Source: Bradyrhizobium diazoefficiens
GTDB lineage: Bacteria > Pseudomonadota > Alphaproteobacteria > Rhizobiales > Xanthobacteraceae
Length of the DNA: 64,000 nucleotides
NCBI RefSeq assembly: GCF_018129965.1
Contig: NZ_JAFCKW010000022.1
Span: 30,784-94,783, forward strand
Direction of reading: 5' to 3'
The position numbers and the translations under genes were made by a program. The notes beneath the pieces are model-generated. The model had not been told where the DNA came from, did not search any database, and saw nothing but the letters and a program-made list of their open reading frames with translations. Below, piece by piece: positions 46,278 to 54,942 of the stretch; the first letter of the stretch is position 1, and every line of letters begins with the position of its first letter.

Positions 46278-48056
46278 ATGACAGCCTTCGGGCATTCGAC
46301 GCGTAGTCGCGACGATGTGGATCGCGCGGCATTCCTCGCCCGGTCCGGTTCCCTCGGAAAGGTTTCATTAATGACTCTCTGGCGAAGCGGTTCTTCGGCC
46401 CGCGAGGCTATGGCTCAGGTCAGGGCCCTCTCGAAATCGCAGGCGGTCATCGAGTTTGAACTCGATGGCACCATCATCACGGCCAATCGGAATTTTCTCG
46501 AAGCGATGGGCTACCGGCTCGACGAGATCCGGGGCAAGCACCACTCCATCTTCGTGATGCCGGAGGAGCGGGGCAGCGCAGCCTATCGCGCGTTCTGGGA
46601 CCGCCTCGCCCGCGGTGAGTATCAATCCGCCGAATACAAGCGGCTCGGCAAAGGTGGCCGCGAGATCTGGATCCAGGCCTCCTACAATCCGATCCTTGAT
46701 GAGACCGGCAAGTCGATCAAGGTCGTCAAGTTCGCCACTGACATCACCGCACGCAAGATCCGCAGCCTGGAGGATGCAGGAAAGATCTCGGCGATCGGCC
46801 GCGCCCAGGCTGTGATCGAGTTCAATCTCGACGGCACCATCGTCACCGCCAATGAGAATTTCCTCACGACCATCGGCTATCGGCTCGACGAGATCCAGGG
46901 CCGCCACCACGGAATGTTCGTCGCCGCCAGTGAGCGCGACAGCGCCGCCTATCGCGAATTCTGGGCGAAGCTCGCGCGGGGCGAATTCCAGTCCGGCGAA
47001 TACAAGCGCTTCGGCAAGGGCGGCAAGGAGGTCTGGATCCTCGCCTCCTACAACCCGATCCTCGACGAGGCCGGCAAGCCGTTCAAGGTGGTGAAGTTCG
47101 CCACCGACACCAGTGCGCAGAAGCTGGCCAACGCGAATTTCGCCGGCCAGATCGAGGCGATCGGCAAGTCGCAGGCGGTGATCGAGTTCGACATGGACGG
47201 AAAGGTCCTGACCGCGAACGAGAACTTCCTCGGTGCGCTCGGCTACACGCTGTCCGAAATCGTCGGCAAGCACCACAGCGTGTTCGTGCCGCACGAAGAA
47301 TGCGGGAGCGAGGCTTACCGCGCCTTCTGGGCCAGGCTGAATGCCGGCGAATTTCAGTCGGGCGAATATCTGCGCGTCGGCAAGGGCGGCCGCCAGGTCT
47401 TCATCCAGGCTTCCTACAATCCGATCCGCGATCTCAATGGCAAGCCGTTCAAGGTCGTGAAATACGCCTCCGACACCACCGCCCAGGTGATCGCGCGCAA
47501 GCGCAGCGACAAGGTGCGCGGCATGATGGAATCGGTCGCCGCCGGCGCCGAGCAGCTCAACGCCTCGGTGCGCGAGATCGCGGAAGCCATGACGCGCTCG
47601 CGCGACACCGCGTCGACCGCGGTCGGCCGGGTCGAGGCGGCGGACCAGCAGGCGCAGCGGCTGACCCAGGCGGCGGAATCGATGAGCCTGATCGTCCAGC
47701 TGATCGGCAACATCACCGGCCAGATCAATCTGCTGGCGCTGAATGCCACCATCGAATCCGCGCGCGCCGGCGAAGCGGGCCGCGGTTTTGCGGTGGTTGC
47801 GTCGGAGGTGAAAAACCTCGCCAATCAGGCCAAGCAGGCGGCTGACCGGATCGAGCAGGAGATCAGCAACCTCAACGGCATCTCGGTCGATGTCGTCGCC
47901 GCGCTGGAGCAGATCAAGGGCGCGATCCAGGGCGTCAGCCAGTACGTGTCGTCAACGGCCGCCGCCGTCGAGGAGCAAAGCACGGTCACCCGCGAGATGT
48001 CGGCGAGCATGCGCAGGGCGGCCGAAGAAGCTGCGAGCATCGGCCGGGCGGCTTAG
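46278..48056 (+). CDS. Cytoplasmic chemoreceptor with three tandem PAS domains
   Basis: 592 aa. Three PAS+PAC units of about 120 residues lie at roughly 55-160, 175-282 and 295-405. They are near-copies (each has QAVIEF-DGTI/KV-TAN-NFL and FQS-EY-R-GKGG-E/Q-WI). A methyl-accepting signalling domain follows (NITGQINLLALNATIESARA, AGRGFAVVASEVKNLANQAK). There is no transmembrane segment, so it is a soluble receptor, probably redox- or ligand-sensing. An internal ATG at 46371 is an alternative start. No che genes are near. It interrupts a minus-strand housekeeping run. Confidence 0.92.
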   Translation: MTAFGHSTRSRDDVDRAAFLARSGSLGKVSLMTLWRSGSSAREAMAQVRALSKSQAVIEFELDGTIITANRNFLEAMGYRLDEIRGKHHSIFVMPEERGSAAYRAFWDRLARGEYQSAEYKRLGKGGREIWIQASYNPILDETGKSIKVVKFATDITARKIRSLEDAGKISAIGRAQAVIEFNLDGTIVTANENFLTTIGYRLDEIQGRHHGMFVAASERDSAAYREFWAKLARGEFQSGEYKRFGKGGKEVWILASYNPILDEAGKPFKVVKFATDTSAQKLANANFAGQIEAIGKSQAVIEFDMDGKVLTANENFLGALGYTLSEIVGKHHSVFVPHEECGSEAYRAFWARLNAGEFQSGEYLRVGKGGRQVFIQASYNPIRDLNGKPFKVVKYASDTTAQVIARKRSDKVRGMMESVAAGAEQLNASVREIAEAMTRSRDTASTAVGRVEAADQQAQRLTQAAESMSLIVQLIGNITGQINLLALNATIESARAGEAGRGFAVVASEVKNLANQAKQAADRIEQEISNLNGISVDVVAALEQIKGAIQGVSQYVSSTAAAVEEQSTVTREMSASMRRAAEEAASIGRAA

Positions 48057-48060
48057 TTGC

Positions 48061-48143
48061 TGTCATTCCGGGGCGATGCGAAGCATCGAGCCCGGAATCT
48101 CGAGATTCCGGGCTCGGTCCTGCGGACCGCCCCGGAATGACGA
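48061..48143. repeat. Palindromic intergenic repeat (CATTCCGGGGCGATGCG family)
   Basis: CATTCCGGGGCGATGCGAAG, a central perfect dyad CCCGGAATCTCGAGATTCCGGG, then CTGCGGACCGCCCCGGAATG. The outer arms are inverted. It lies between the convergent chemoreceptor and nfuA genes. Confidence 0.75.
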
Positions 48144-48151
48144 CTTCGTCG

Positions 48152-48721
48152 TCACATCGGCCGGACTTCGACCACGTCAGGCACGAAATGCTTGAGCAGG
48201 TTCTGGATGCCGTGCTGGAGCGTCGCGGTCGATGACGGGCAGCCGGCGCAGGAGCCCTTCATGTTGAGATAGACGATACCGTCCTTGAAGCCGCGGAAGG
48301 TGATGTCGCCGCCGTCATTGGCGACCGCAGGCCGCACGCGGGTCTCGATCAGATCCTTGATCATGTCGACCGTCTCGGCGTCGGACTCGTCGAAGAACTC
48401 GTCCTCGTCGTCGAGATCGGCATCATGGGAGGCCGCGCCGTCGGCGAGCAGCGGCGCGCCGGACATGTAGTGCTCCATGATGGCGCCGAGGATCGCGGGC
48501 TTGAGCTGCTGCCATTCACCGTCCGCCTTGGTCACGGTGATGAAGTCCGATCCGTAGAACACGCCGGTGACGCCGGGCACGTCGAACAGCTTTTCGGCAA
48601 GCGGCGAACGCGCGGCCGATTCGCGGCTCGCAAATTCCATCGGGCCGCCATCGACCACGACGCGGCCGGGAATGAATTTCAGCGTGGCGGGATTGGGGGT
48701 GGCTTCGGTTTGAATGAACAT
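48152..48721 (-). CDS. nfuA: NifU-like Fe-S scaffold/carrier protein
   Basis: 189 aa from ATG 48721, with GGAGAAA upstream. N-terminal Nfu domain (MFIQTEATPNPATLKFIPG), an acidic linker (DADLDDEDEFFDESDAE) and the C-terminal NifU domain with the cluster-binding CxxC in GSCAGCPSSTATLQHG. Delivers 4Fe-4S clusters in related bacteria. Probably a general carrier, not nitrogenase-specific, since no nif genes are nearby. Confidence 0.94.
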   Translation of the reverse strand: MFIQTEATPNPATLKFIPGRVVVDGGPMEFASRESAARSPLAEKLFDVPGVTGVFYGSDFITVTKADGEWQQLKPAILGAIMEHYMSGAPLLADGAASHDADLDDEDEFFDESDAETVDMIKDLIETRVRPAVANDGGDITFRGFKDGIVYLNMKGSCAGCPSSTATLQHGIQNLLKHFVPDVVEVRPM

Positions 48722-48871
48722 AGCTTTCTCCAGACGTCGCCGGTTCAAGGCCGGCGCGTGAGCTATCAATTAGCAGATGGCGACGGCGAACGCACGGTCA
48801 AGGGCGCGTCGAAAATTCAATAGTGGTTTCATCGGCTTATCAAACCACCTCGTCCGGCCCATGCGGCCATG

Positions 48872-48894
48872 TCTACTGTGCATGGGGTTGTTTT
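48872..48894. repeat. 23-nt dispersed element, copy 2
   Basis: Identical over 23 nt to 4675-4697 and in the same orientation. Here it lies in the nfuA-trpS gap, about 75 bp past the trpS stop, within roughly 250 bp that hold no recognisable gene. Confidence 0.6.
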
Positions 48895-48968
48895 GGCCAT
48901 TTCGCCGGCGCGCACGTCCGCTCCTCGCCGACGCCGGCGCACCCGGCGGAGTTCCGGAATGCCAGACG

Positions 48969-50021
48969 TCAGCGACGGCGGATGAAGCCGACGATGTCCT
49001 TGGAGAGGTTCATGGTCTCTTCGGCGATGGCGCGGGCACGGTCGGCACCGTCGTTGAGGATGGCGTCGATATGGCCGGGGTCGGCGACCAGGCGCTTCAT
49101 CTCGCCGGCGATCGGCGAGAGCTTCGTCACGCACAGCTCCACCAGCGCGTTCTTGAAGCTGGAGAACTGGCCGCCGCCGAACTCGCGCAGCACGTCGGCC
49201 TTGCTGCGGCCGGAGAGCGCGGCAAAGATGCCGACGAGATTGTCGGCCTCGGGGCGCGGCTCCAGGCCCTTTTCTTCGGTCGGCAAGGGCTCCGGATCGG
49301 TCTTCGCCTTGCGTACCTTCTGCGCAATGGTGTCGGCGTCATCGGTCAGATTGATGCGCGAATTGTCGGACGGATCCGACTTCGACATCTTCTTGGTGCC
49401 GTCACGCAGGGACATCACGCGCGTTGCCGGTCCCTGGATCAGCGGTTCCGGCAGCGGGAAGAACAGGCCGTCATTGGCGCCGAGGTTGCGGATCGAGTCG
49501 CCGAAATCGTTGTTGAACTTCTGCGCGATGTCGCGCGAGAGCTCGAGATGCTGCTTCTGGTCCTCGCCGACCGGAACGTGGGTGGCGCGGTAGAGCAGGA
49601 TGTCGGCCGCCATCAGCACGGGATAGTCGAACAGGCCGACGGACGCGTTCTCGCGGTCCTTGCCGGCCTTCTCCTTGAATTGGGTCATGCGGCCGAGCCA
49701 GCCCATGCGCGCAACGCAGTTGAAGATCCAGGCGAGCTCGGCATGGCCCGAGACCTGGCTTTGGTTGAACACGATGTGCTTCTTCGGATCGATGCCGGCG
49801 GCGATGAACGCTGCAGTTACCTCGCGGGTGTTGCGCGCCAGTTCGACCGGTCCGCCCCAGACGTCCACCCCTTGCGTGATCGCGTGCATGTCGACGACGC
49901 AATAGATGCAGTTGTGGGTGTCCTGCATCTTCACGAAGTTGACGATCGCGCCGAGATAATTGCCGAGGTGCAGGTTGCCCGTCGGCTGGACGCCCGAAAA
50001 AACCCGTTCAACGAATGGCAT
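48969..50021 (-). CDS. trpS: Tryptophanyl-tRNA synthetase
   Basis: 350 aa class I synthetase. The HIGH-type motif is in PTGNLHLGNYLGAI, and the KMSKS motif is exact in GTKKMSKSDPSDNS. ACYIYCV-type substrate pocket residues lie in DTHNCIYCVVDMHAIT. Length is typical. Confidence 0.97.
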   Translation of the reverse strand: MPFVERVFSGVQPTGNLHLGNYLGAIVNFVKMQDTHNCIYCVVDMHAITQGVDVWGGPVELARNTREVTAAFIAAGIDPKKHIVFNQSQVSGHAELAWIFNCVARMGWLGRMTQFKEKAGKDRENASVGLFDYPVLMAADILLYRATHVPVGEDQKQHLELSRDIAQKFNNDFGDSIRNLGANDGLFFPLPEPLIQGPATRVMSLRDGTKKMSKSDPSDNSRINLTDDADTIAQKVRKAKTDPEPLPTEEKGLEPRPEADNLVGIFAALSGRSKADVLREFGGGQFSSFKNALVELCVTKLSPIAGEMKRLVADPGHIDAILNDGADRARAIAEETMNLSKDIVGFIRRR

Positions 50022-50112
50022 GGCAAGCTTTCCTAAGGGGTAGCCGGGGTCGTTTCCAACAGCGGCGCTGCCCCGTCAAGGGTAATTCGATCGGCCCGCA
50101 CGGCCAGGCGAG

Positions 50113-51645
50113 TCAGGCGGGCCGCTTCAGGGCGGCCGCCGCCGCGCGCAGGGAGGCGACTCCGAGGATCTGCAGCAGCAGGCCATAGACGCCGATTCCG
50201 GCCGCGATCTGGAAGCCCAGCGCGACGAACCTGATCAGGCCATGCGTCCCGGAAGGCACCAGACCCGTCGACAGCCAGAGCAGGGTGCCCATCGCGGTGG
50301 CGGCGATCACGATCCGCGGCAGCCGTTGTCGCGCGGCCGCATCGAGCGCGAAGCCAAATTCACGCCTGCCCTTGCGCAGCAGCGAAAGCGCACAGCTCGA
50401 GGCGCCGGCCGCGATGCTGGCGGCGACCCCGCTCGCGCCGAAATAATGACCGAGTACGACCGCAAGCGCGATCGCCACGACAAAGCCTTTCGCCGTGGCC
50501 AGTAGCGGCGTCATCGTGTCGCTGCGGGCATAGTAGGCCGGCGACAGGGCCTTGATCAGCACGTGGGCCGGCAGCCCCAGCGCCAGCAACGTCAGCGCAT
50601 GCGCGGTCGCGGTACTGTCAGCCGCGCCGAACGCGCCATGCTCGAACAGCAGCTGCACGATCGGCCCGGCCAGCACGATCAGGCCGAGCGTCGCCGGCAG
50701 CGCTAGCCCGGCCGCGAGTTCCAGCGCGCGCGATTCCGCATGGGCCACCGCATCGCGGTCGCCGCTGCTCACCGCGCGCGTCAGCTCCGGGACCAGCACG
50801 GTCCCCATGGCGACGCCGACGATGCCGAGCGGTAGCTCGATCAGCCGGTTGGCGAAGTAGAGCCAGGAGACCGCGGACGGCGTGGCGGAGGCGATGATCG
50901 CGCCGGCCACCATCAGCCATTGCGGGCCGGAGCTTGCGATCATGCCGGGAATGGCCTTGGCGAAGAAGCCGCGCATCTCCCCGTCGAGGCTGATCCGCAG
51001 CGGCGTCGCGAGGCGTCCGCTCCGCTGCGACAACAGCATCGCGAGTTGCAGCAGGCCGGCGAGGCCGACGGTGGCCGCCAGCATCCACGCGGCGAAGCGC
51101 GCATCGGCGTGCCAGATGATCAGCAGCGCGATCGCAGCGATCAGCGCGATGTTGAACAGCAGCGGCGAGAAGGCGGTGAGCGCAAAGCGCCCTTGCGCGT
51201 TGAGCAGTCCCATCAGCACCGTGACTGGACCGGCAAAGGCGAGATAGGGCAGCATCAGCCGCGCGTTGGCGACGGCGAGGTCGAGCGTCTCGCTGCCGAT
51301 GAATCCGGGCGCAATGATCGTGATGATCAGCGGCATCGCAACCGCAATGACCAGCGAGATCGCGATCAGCGCCGCGCTGACCGTGCCGAGCACGCGGCCT
51401 GCGAACGCGGACGCGGCATCCTCGCCGTCGCGCTCACGCATGCGCAGCCAGGCCGGGACCAGCGCCGCATTCAGCGCCCCCTCGCTGAGCAGGCGCCGCA
51501 CCACGTTGACGAGCTGGAAGGCAGCCAGAAACGCATCGGCCACCGCGCCGGTGCCGAGCAGGGCCGCGATCAGGGAATCGCGCGCAAAGCCCAGCAGTCG
51601 CGAGGCCAGCGTTCCCGTCGAGACGGTCAGGAAGGAGCGGATCAT
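50113..51645 (-). CDS. murJ: Lipid II flippase MurJ (MviN)
   Basis: 510 aa from ATG 51645 (MIRSFLTVSTGTLASRLLGF), the classical MurJ start; the frame is open further upstream but that part is not membrane-like. About 14 membrane segments. Family residues are GFARDSLIAALLGTGAVADAF, RRLLSEGALNAALVPAW, RLIELPLGIVGVAMGTVLVP and a C-terminal KALSPAYYARSDTMTP. Essential for peptidoglycan precursor export. Confidence 0.95.
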   Translation of the reverse strand: MIRSFLTVSTGTLASRLLGFARDSLIAALLGTGAVADAFLAAFQLVNVVRRLLSEGALNAALVPAWLRMRERDGEDAASAFAGRVLGTVSAALIAISLVIAVAMPLIITIIAPGFIGSETLDLAVANARLMLPYLAFAGPVTVLMGLLNAQGRFALTAFSPLLFNIALIAAIALLIIWHADARFAAWMLAATVGLAGLLQLAMLLSQRSGRLATPLRISLDGEMRGFFAKAIPGMIASSGPQWLMVAGAIIASATPSAVSWLYFANRLIELPLGIVGVAMGTVLVPELTRAVSSGDRDAVAHAESRALELAAGLALPATLGLIVLAGPIVQLLFEHGAFGAADSTATAHALTLLALGLPAHVLIKALSPAYYARSDTMTPLLATAKGFVVAIALAVVLGHYFGASGVAASIAAGASSCALSLLRKGRREFGFALDAAARQRLPRIVIAATAMGTLLWLSTGLVPSGTHGLIRFVALGFQIAAGIGVYGLLLQILGVASLRAAAAALKRPA

Positions 51646-51770
51646 CGGGCTTGTTATAATACCGTTGCTTGCCCGCGCGGGGCCGGTCGTGATAGGCCGC
51701 GAGCCAGATTTCAGGCCGACAGGAAGCGGATTTCTCCGGCAATCGCAATCCGGCAACAGGATCAAGGTGA

Positions 51771-52772
51771 ATGGTTGACGTGAAATATGACGTTCTCGGG
51801 ATCGGCAATGCACTGTTCGACGTGCTGGTCAGGACCGACGAGGCTTTTCTGGCCAAGCACGGCATGACCAAGGGCAGCATGTCCCTGATCGACGAGGCGC
51901 GGGCCGCGGCCATCTACAATGACATGGGCCCGGCGACGGAAGTCTCTGGCGGTTCGGCCGCCAACACCATCGTGGGCATCGGCAGCCTGGGCGCGCGCGC
52001 CGCCTATGTCGGCAAGGTCAAGGACGACCAGATCGGCAGGCTCTATGTGCACGACATCCGTGCCGCCGGCGTTGCCTTCAACACGCCCGCCGCGAAGGAT
52101 GGGGCCGCCACCGGCTGCTCCTACATCCTGGTCACGCCCGACGGCGAGCGCACCATGAATACCTATCTCGGCGCCGCGCAGGATTTGTCGCCTGCCGACA
52201 TCGACCCCGCCGAGATCGCGAGCGCCGGCATCGTCTATCTCGAAGGCTATCTCTGGGACCCCAAGAACGCCAAGGACGCCTTCGTCAAGGCGGCCAAGAT
52301 CGCGCATGATGCCAGGCGCAAGGTGGCGCTGACGCTGTCGGATTCCTTCTGCGTCGATCGGTATCGCGAGGAATTCGTGTCGCTGATGCGCAACGGCACG
52401 GTCGACATCGTCTTCGCCAACGAGTCCGAACTGCACTCGCTCTACCAGACCTCGGACTTCGACGCCGCACTCAAGCAGCTTCGCAACGACGTCAATCTCG
52501 GCGTGGTCACCCGCAGCGAGAAGGGCTGCATGGTCGTTTCCGCCGAAGACGCCGTCGCCGCGCCGGCCTTCCCGATCGCCGAGCTGGTCGACACCACCGG
52601 CGCCGGCGATCTGTTCGCCGCGGGCTTCCTGTTCGGCCTGTCGCGCAACCTCGCCTACAAGCAGTGCGGCGAACTCGGCGCGCTGGCGGCGGCCGAAGTC
52701 ATCCAGCACATCGGCGCCCGCCCGCAGGTGTCGCTGAAGGAACTCGCCGAGCAACGCGGGCTGGCTGGATGA
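51771..52772 (+). CDS. PfkB-family carbohydrate kinase, adenosine kinase type
   Basis: 333 aa. Ribokinase fold with YDVLGIGNALFDVLVR, the di-Gly hinge VSGGSAANTIVGIGSLG and the catalytic-anion motif DTTGAGDLFAAGFLFG. The subgroup annotated as adenosine kinase in alphaproteobacteria shares these residues and length. Adenosine as substrate is likely but not proven. Divergent from murJ. Confidence 0.9.
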   Translation: MVDVKYDVLGIGNALFDVLVRTDEAFLAKHGMTKGSMSLIDEARAAAIYNDMGPATEVSGGSAANTIVGIGSLGARAAYVGKVKDDQIGRLYVHDIRAAGVAFNTPAAKDGAATGCSYILVTPDGERTMNTYLGAAQDLSPADIDPAEIASAGIVYLEGYLWDPKNAKDAFVKAAKIAHDARRKVALTLSDSFCVDRYREEFVSLMRNGTVDIVFANESELHSLYQTSDFDAALKQLRNDVNLGVVTRSEKGCMVVSAEDAVAAPAFPIAELVDTTGAGDLFAAGFLFGLSRNLAYKQCGELGALAAAEVIQHIGARPQVSLKELAEQRGLAG

Positions 52773-52776
52773 CTCC

Positions 52777-52883
52777 GCTGTCATCGCCCGGCTTGACCGG
52801 GCGATCCAGTAACCCGTGACGTCAGTGGCTCACCGAGAAGCCGCAGCGTACTGGATTCCCCCGCCTTCGCGGGGAATGACAGT
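52777..52883. repeat. Palindromic repeat (TGTCATCGCCCGGCTTGACC family)
   Basis: CGCCCGGCTTGACCGGGCG at the left, CAGCGTACTGGATTCCCCCG then CCTTCGCGGGGAATGACAG at the right; outer TGTCAT / ATGACA arms. Between the kinase and the convergent serine hydrolase. Confidence 0.7.
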
Positions 52884-52909
52884 CGTGGTGTGGTGATGGC
52901 TGCCGCCCC

Positions 52910-54103
52910 TCACGCCGCCTTCCGCCCGCTTCCCGCATCGAGCCCGGCATACACGCCGCGCTCGAAGCCGGCGAACGCCTCCAGGCACTTGGTGTCAGCG
53001 AACGGCAGCAGCTGCATCAGGATCACGCCGGTGACGTCACGTGCCGGATCGATCCAGTAATAGGTATTGGCGAGACCCGCCCAGGCGAGGCTGCCGGCGC
53101 TGCGGCCTTCCGCGGTCTTGGCCGTGTTGATCATGAAGCTGAGGCCCCATTTCTTCACCTGCTCCGGATAGAGATCGACGTCGTTGGTGTACATCGGCGC
53201 CGCCGTATTCATCCGGGTCATGTTGAGATCGCCGATGTGGTTCTGTCCCATCGTCGCGACGGTCTCGGCCTTCAGCACCTGGTTGCCATTGCCGCGGCCC
53301 TTGTTCAGGATCATCTGCGTGAACCTGATGTAGTCGGCCGCGGTCGCATAGAGGCCACCGCCACCCATGTGGAACTCCGGCTCCTGTTCGAGCTCGAACG
53401 GAATCGCAGCGAGCTGGCCGTCCTCACCGCGCGCATGCATGCCGACCAGGCGCTTGCGCATGTCGCCGGTGATCTTGAAGCCGGTGTCGGACATTCCGAG
53501 GGGAGCGAAAAGATCGTCGCGCAGATAGGCATCCAGCCGCTTGCCGCTGACCGCCTCCACGGCCTTGCCGACGAAATCGATGTTGGTGCCGTATTCCCAG
53601 CGTGTGCCGGGGTCGGTCATGACGGGCGTCTTCAGCGCCGCGTTCTGGCAGGTGGTGATGGCGGGGATTCCCGCCTTTTCCAGATAGATCGCAAGATCGC
53701 CGTTCCACATGTTGTAGGCGAAGCCGGCGGTGTGGGTCATGAGCTGGCGCAGCGTGATCGGCCGCTTCGCCGGCCGCAGCTTCGCTGCGCTGGCCGCATC
53801 GAAGCCTTCGAGCACTTGCGGACTGGCGAGATCGGGCAGCACCTCGCCGATCGGCGCGTCCAGCGATAGCTTGCCTTGCTCGACAAGCTGCATCGCGCCT
53901 GCCGATGTCACTGCCTTCGTCATCGAGGCGATCCAGAACACGCTGTCCGCGGTCATCGCATCGGGCCTGGACAGATCGCGCTTGCCGAAAGCGCCCTGGT
54001 ACAGCACGTCGTTACCGCTGGCGGCGATGGCGACGACGCCGGGAATTTCCTTGGCGTCGCTCTTCTGGCGCAGAATCTCGTCGATCTGGGCTCGGCTTTG
54101 CAT
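52910..54103 (-). CDS. Serine hydrolase of the beta-lactamase/esterase family
   Basis: 397 aa from ATG 54103, eight bases after GGAGG; the ATG at 54109 is too close to it. Class C beta-lactamase-like fold with the Ser60-x-x-Lys63 motif in WIASMTKAV, a Tyr in RWEYGTNIDFVG and the C-terminal WAGLANTYYWIDP. No signal peptide, so it is probably a cytoplasmic esterase (EstB-like) rather than an antibiotic-degrading enzyme. Substrate unknown. Confidence 0.9.
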   Translation of the reverse strand: MQSRAQIDEILRQKSDAKEIPGVVAIAASGNDVLYQGAFGKRDLSRPDAMTADSVFWIASMTKAVTSAGAMQLVEQGKLSLDAPIGEVLPDLASPQVLEGFDAASAAKLRPAKRPITLRQLMTHTAGFAYNMWNGDLAIYLEKAGIPAITTCQNAALKTPVMTDPGTRWEYGTNIDFVGKAVEAVSGKRLDAYLRDDLFAPLGMSDTGFKITGDMRKRLVGMHARGEDGQLAAIPFELEQEPEFHMGGGGLYATAADYIRFTQMILNKGRGNGNQVLKAETVATMGQNHIGDLNMTRMNTAAPMYTNDVDLYPEQVKKWGLSFMINTAKTAEGRSAGSLAWAGLANTYYWIDPARDVTGVILMQLLPFADTKCLEAFAGFERGVYAGLDAGSGRKAA

Positions 54104-54441
54104 AGGCATTTCCTCCGGTTTAATTATTATTGGAAGTAACCGACTGTCCTTCGTCATCCGCTGCGCGGCAAGCGCGGCCAAATGCAGCCGTCGGTCGCGA
54201 TGTCGTGACTTGACGGTCTGCGCCCCACGCGAGACGACAGAATTGCAACACCCCATCGCAATATGCGGTGGATGGCCGCACTTCGCCGTGACCTCGGATG
54301 GGCTCCGGCGATATGTTTCGAGGGTTTTAAACACTTGAAACATTTTGTGCGCTGCGGCGTTTGGCCTTTGGCCCAATCAGCGGCTGACGTTAAAACTTGA
54401 TCCAGATTTGGCGGCCTCCGACGGCCGCGAGGGGACCTGAG
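54104..54441. other. Intergenic region with no recognisable gene
   Basis: 338 bp between divergent genes. It holds GGAGG just ahead of the hydrolase start and, near its right end, GAGGGGACCTGAG before the next gene. I see no RNA gene or strong palindrome. Confidence 0.5.
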
Positions 54442-54762
54442 ATGATTTCGACCTGGAGCGAATGGAAACGCTATCCCCGTCCCGGACGGGGCGAGAACCT
54501 CGAGGCGCCGATCGCGCCCGGCATTTACGAGGTCAGGATCGCAGGCTCCGGCGCGCTCCATTCTTTCGGCGCCGTCGACAATCTGGCGCAGGCGCTGGCA
54601 TTGCTGCCGGTCGGGGCGAAATCCTGGTTTGGCCGCCGCGACGCCTCCGGCGCGCCCGATCTGGAATACCGGACCTGCGCGACCTCCTCGAAGGCCGACG
54701 CCAAGGCGGCCGCCGAGCGCATGATCGGCCGCCGCGAGACCTATATGAGCGGCGCGGCTTAA
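54442..54762 (+). CDS. Small conserved hypothetical protein
   Basis: 106 aa from ATG 54442 (MISTWSEWKRYPRPGRGENL), with a purine-rich site upstream. Features seen are APIAPGIYEVRIAGSG, a central LPVGAKSWFGRR and a Lys/Ala-rich C-terminal helix (SKADAKAAAERMIGRRETY). I do not recognise a named family. Codon use looks like the neighbours. No signal peptide or membrane segment. Confidence 0.75.
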   Translation: MISTWSEWKRYPRPGRGENLEAPIAPGIYEVRIAGSGALHSFGAVDNLAQALALLPVGAKSWFGRRDASGAPDLEYRTCATSSKADAKAAAERMIGRRETYMSGAA

Positions 54763-54942
54763 CGAGCGACGCGATTGCATCGAGATAGGGCGGCGTCGCG
54801 ACGCCACCTCTCCCCGGCGCGGAGATGTAAGAGACGCCGTCTCTTGCGTTAACTCCCACCAGATGTGCGTCGGGCGGCGGTGCATTGCGCGCCATATGCC
54901 CCTATATTCCGGGCCGATCCGATCGTCCCAGGGAGTGAGACC

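Noticed and set aside
48152..48721. nfuA as part of a nitrogen-fixation cluster
   Set aside because: The protein is the general Nfu type (N-terminal Nfu domain, single CxxC) and no nif or fix genes are nearby.
51645..51813. N-terminal extension of murJ
   Set aside because: The extra 56 residues are not membrane-like, overlap the divergent kinase start and precede the classical MIRSFLTVSTGT start.
52910..54103. Antibiotic-resistance beta-lactamase
   Set aside because: SxxK is present but there is no signal peptide, and overall features fit the esterase-like members of the family.
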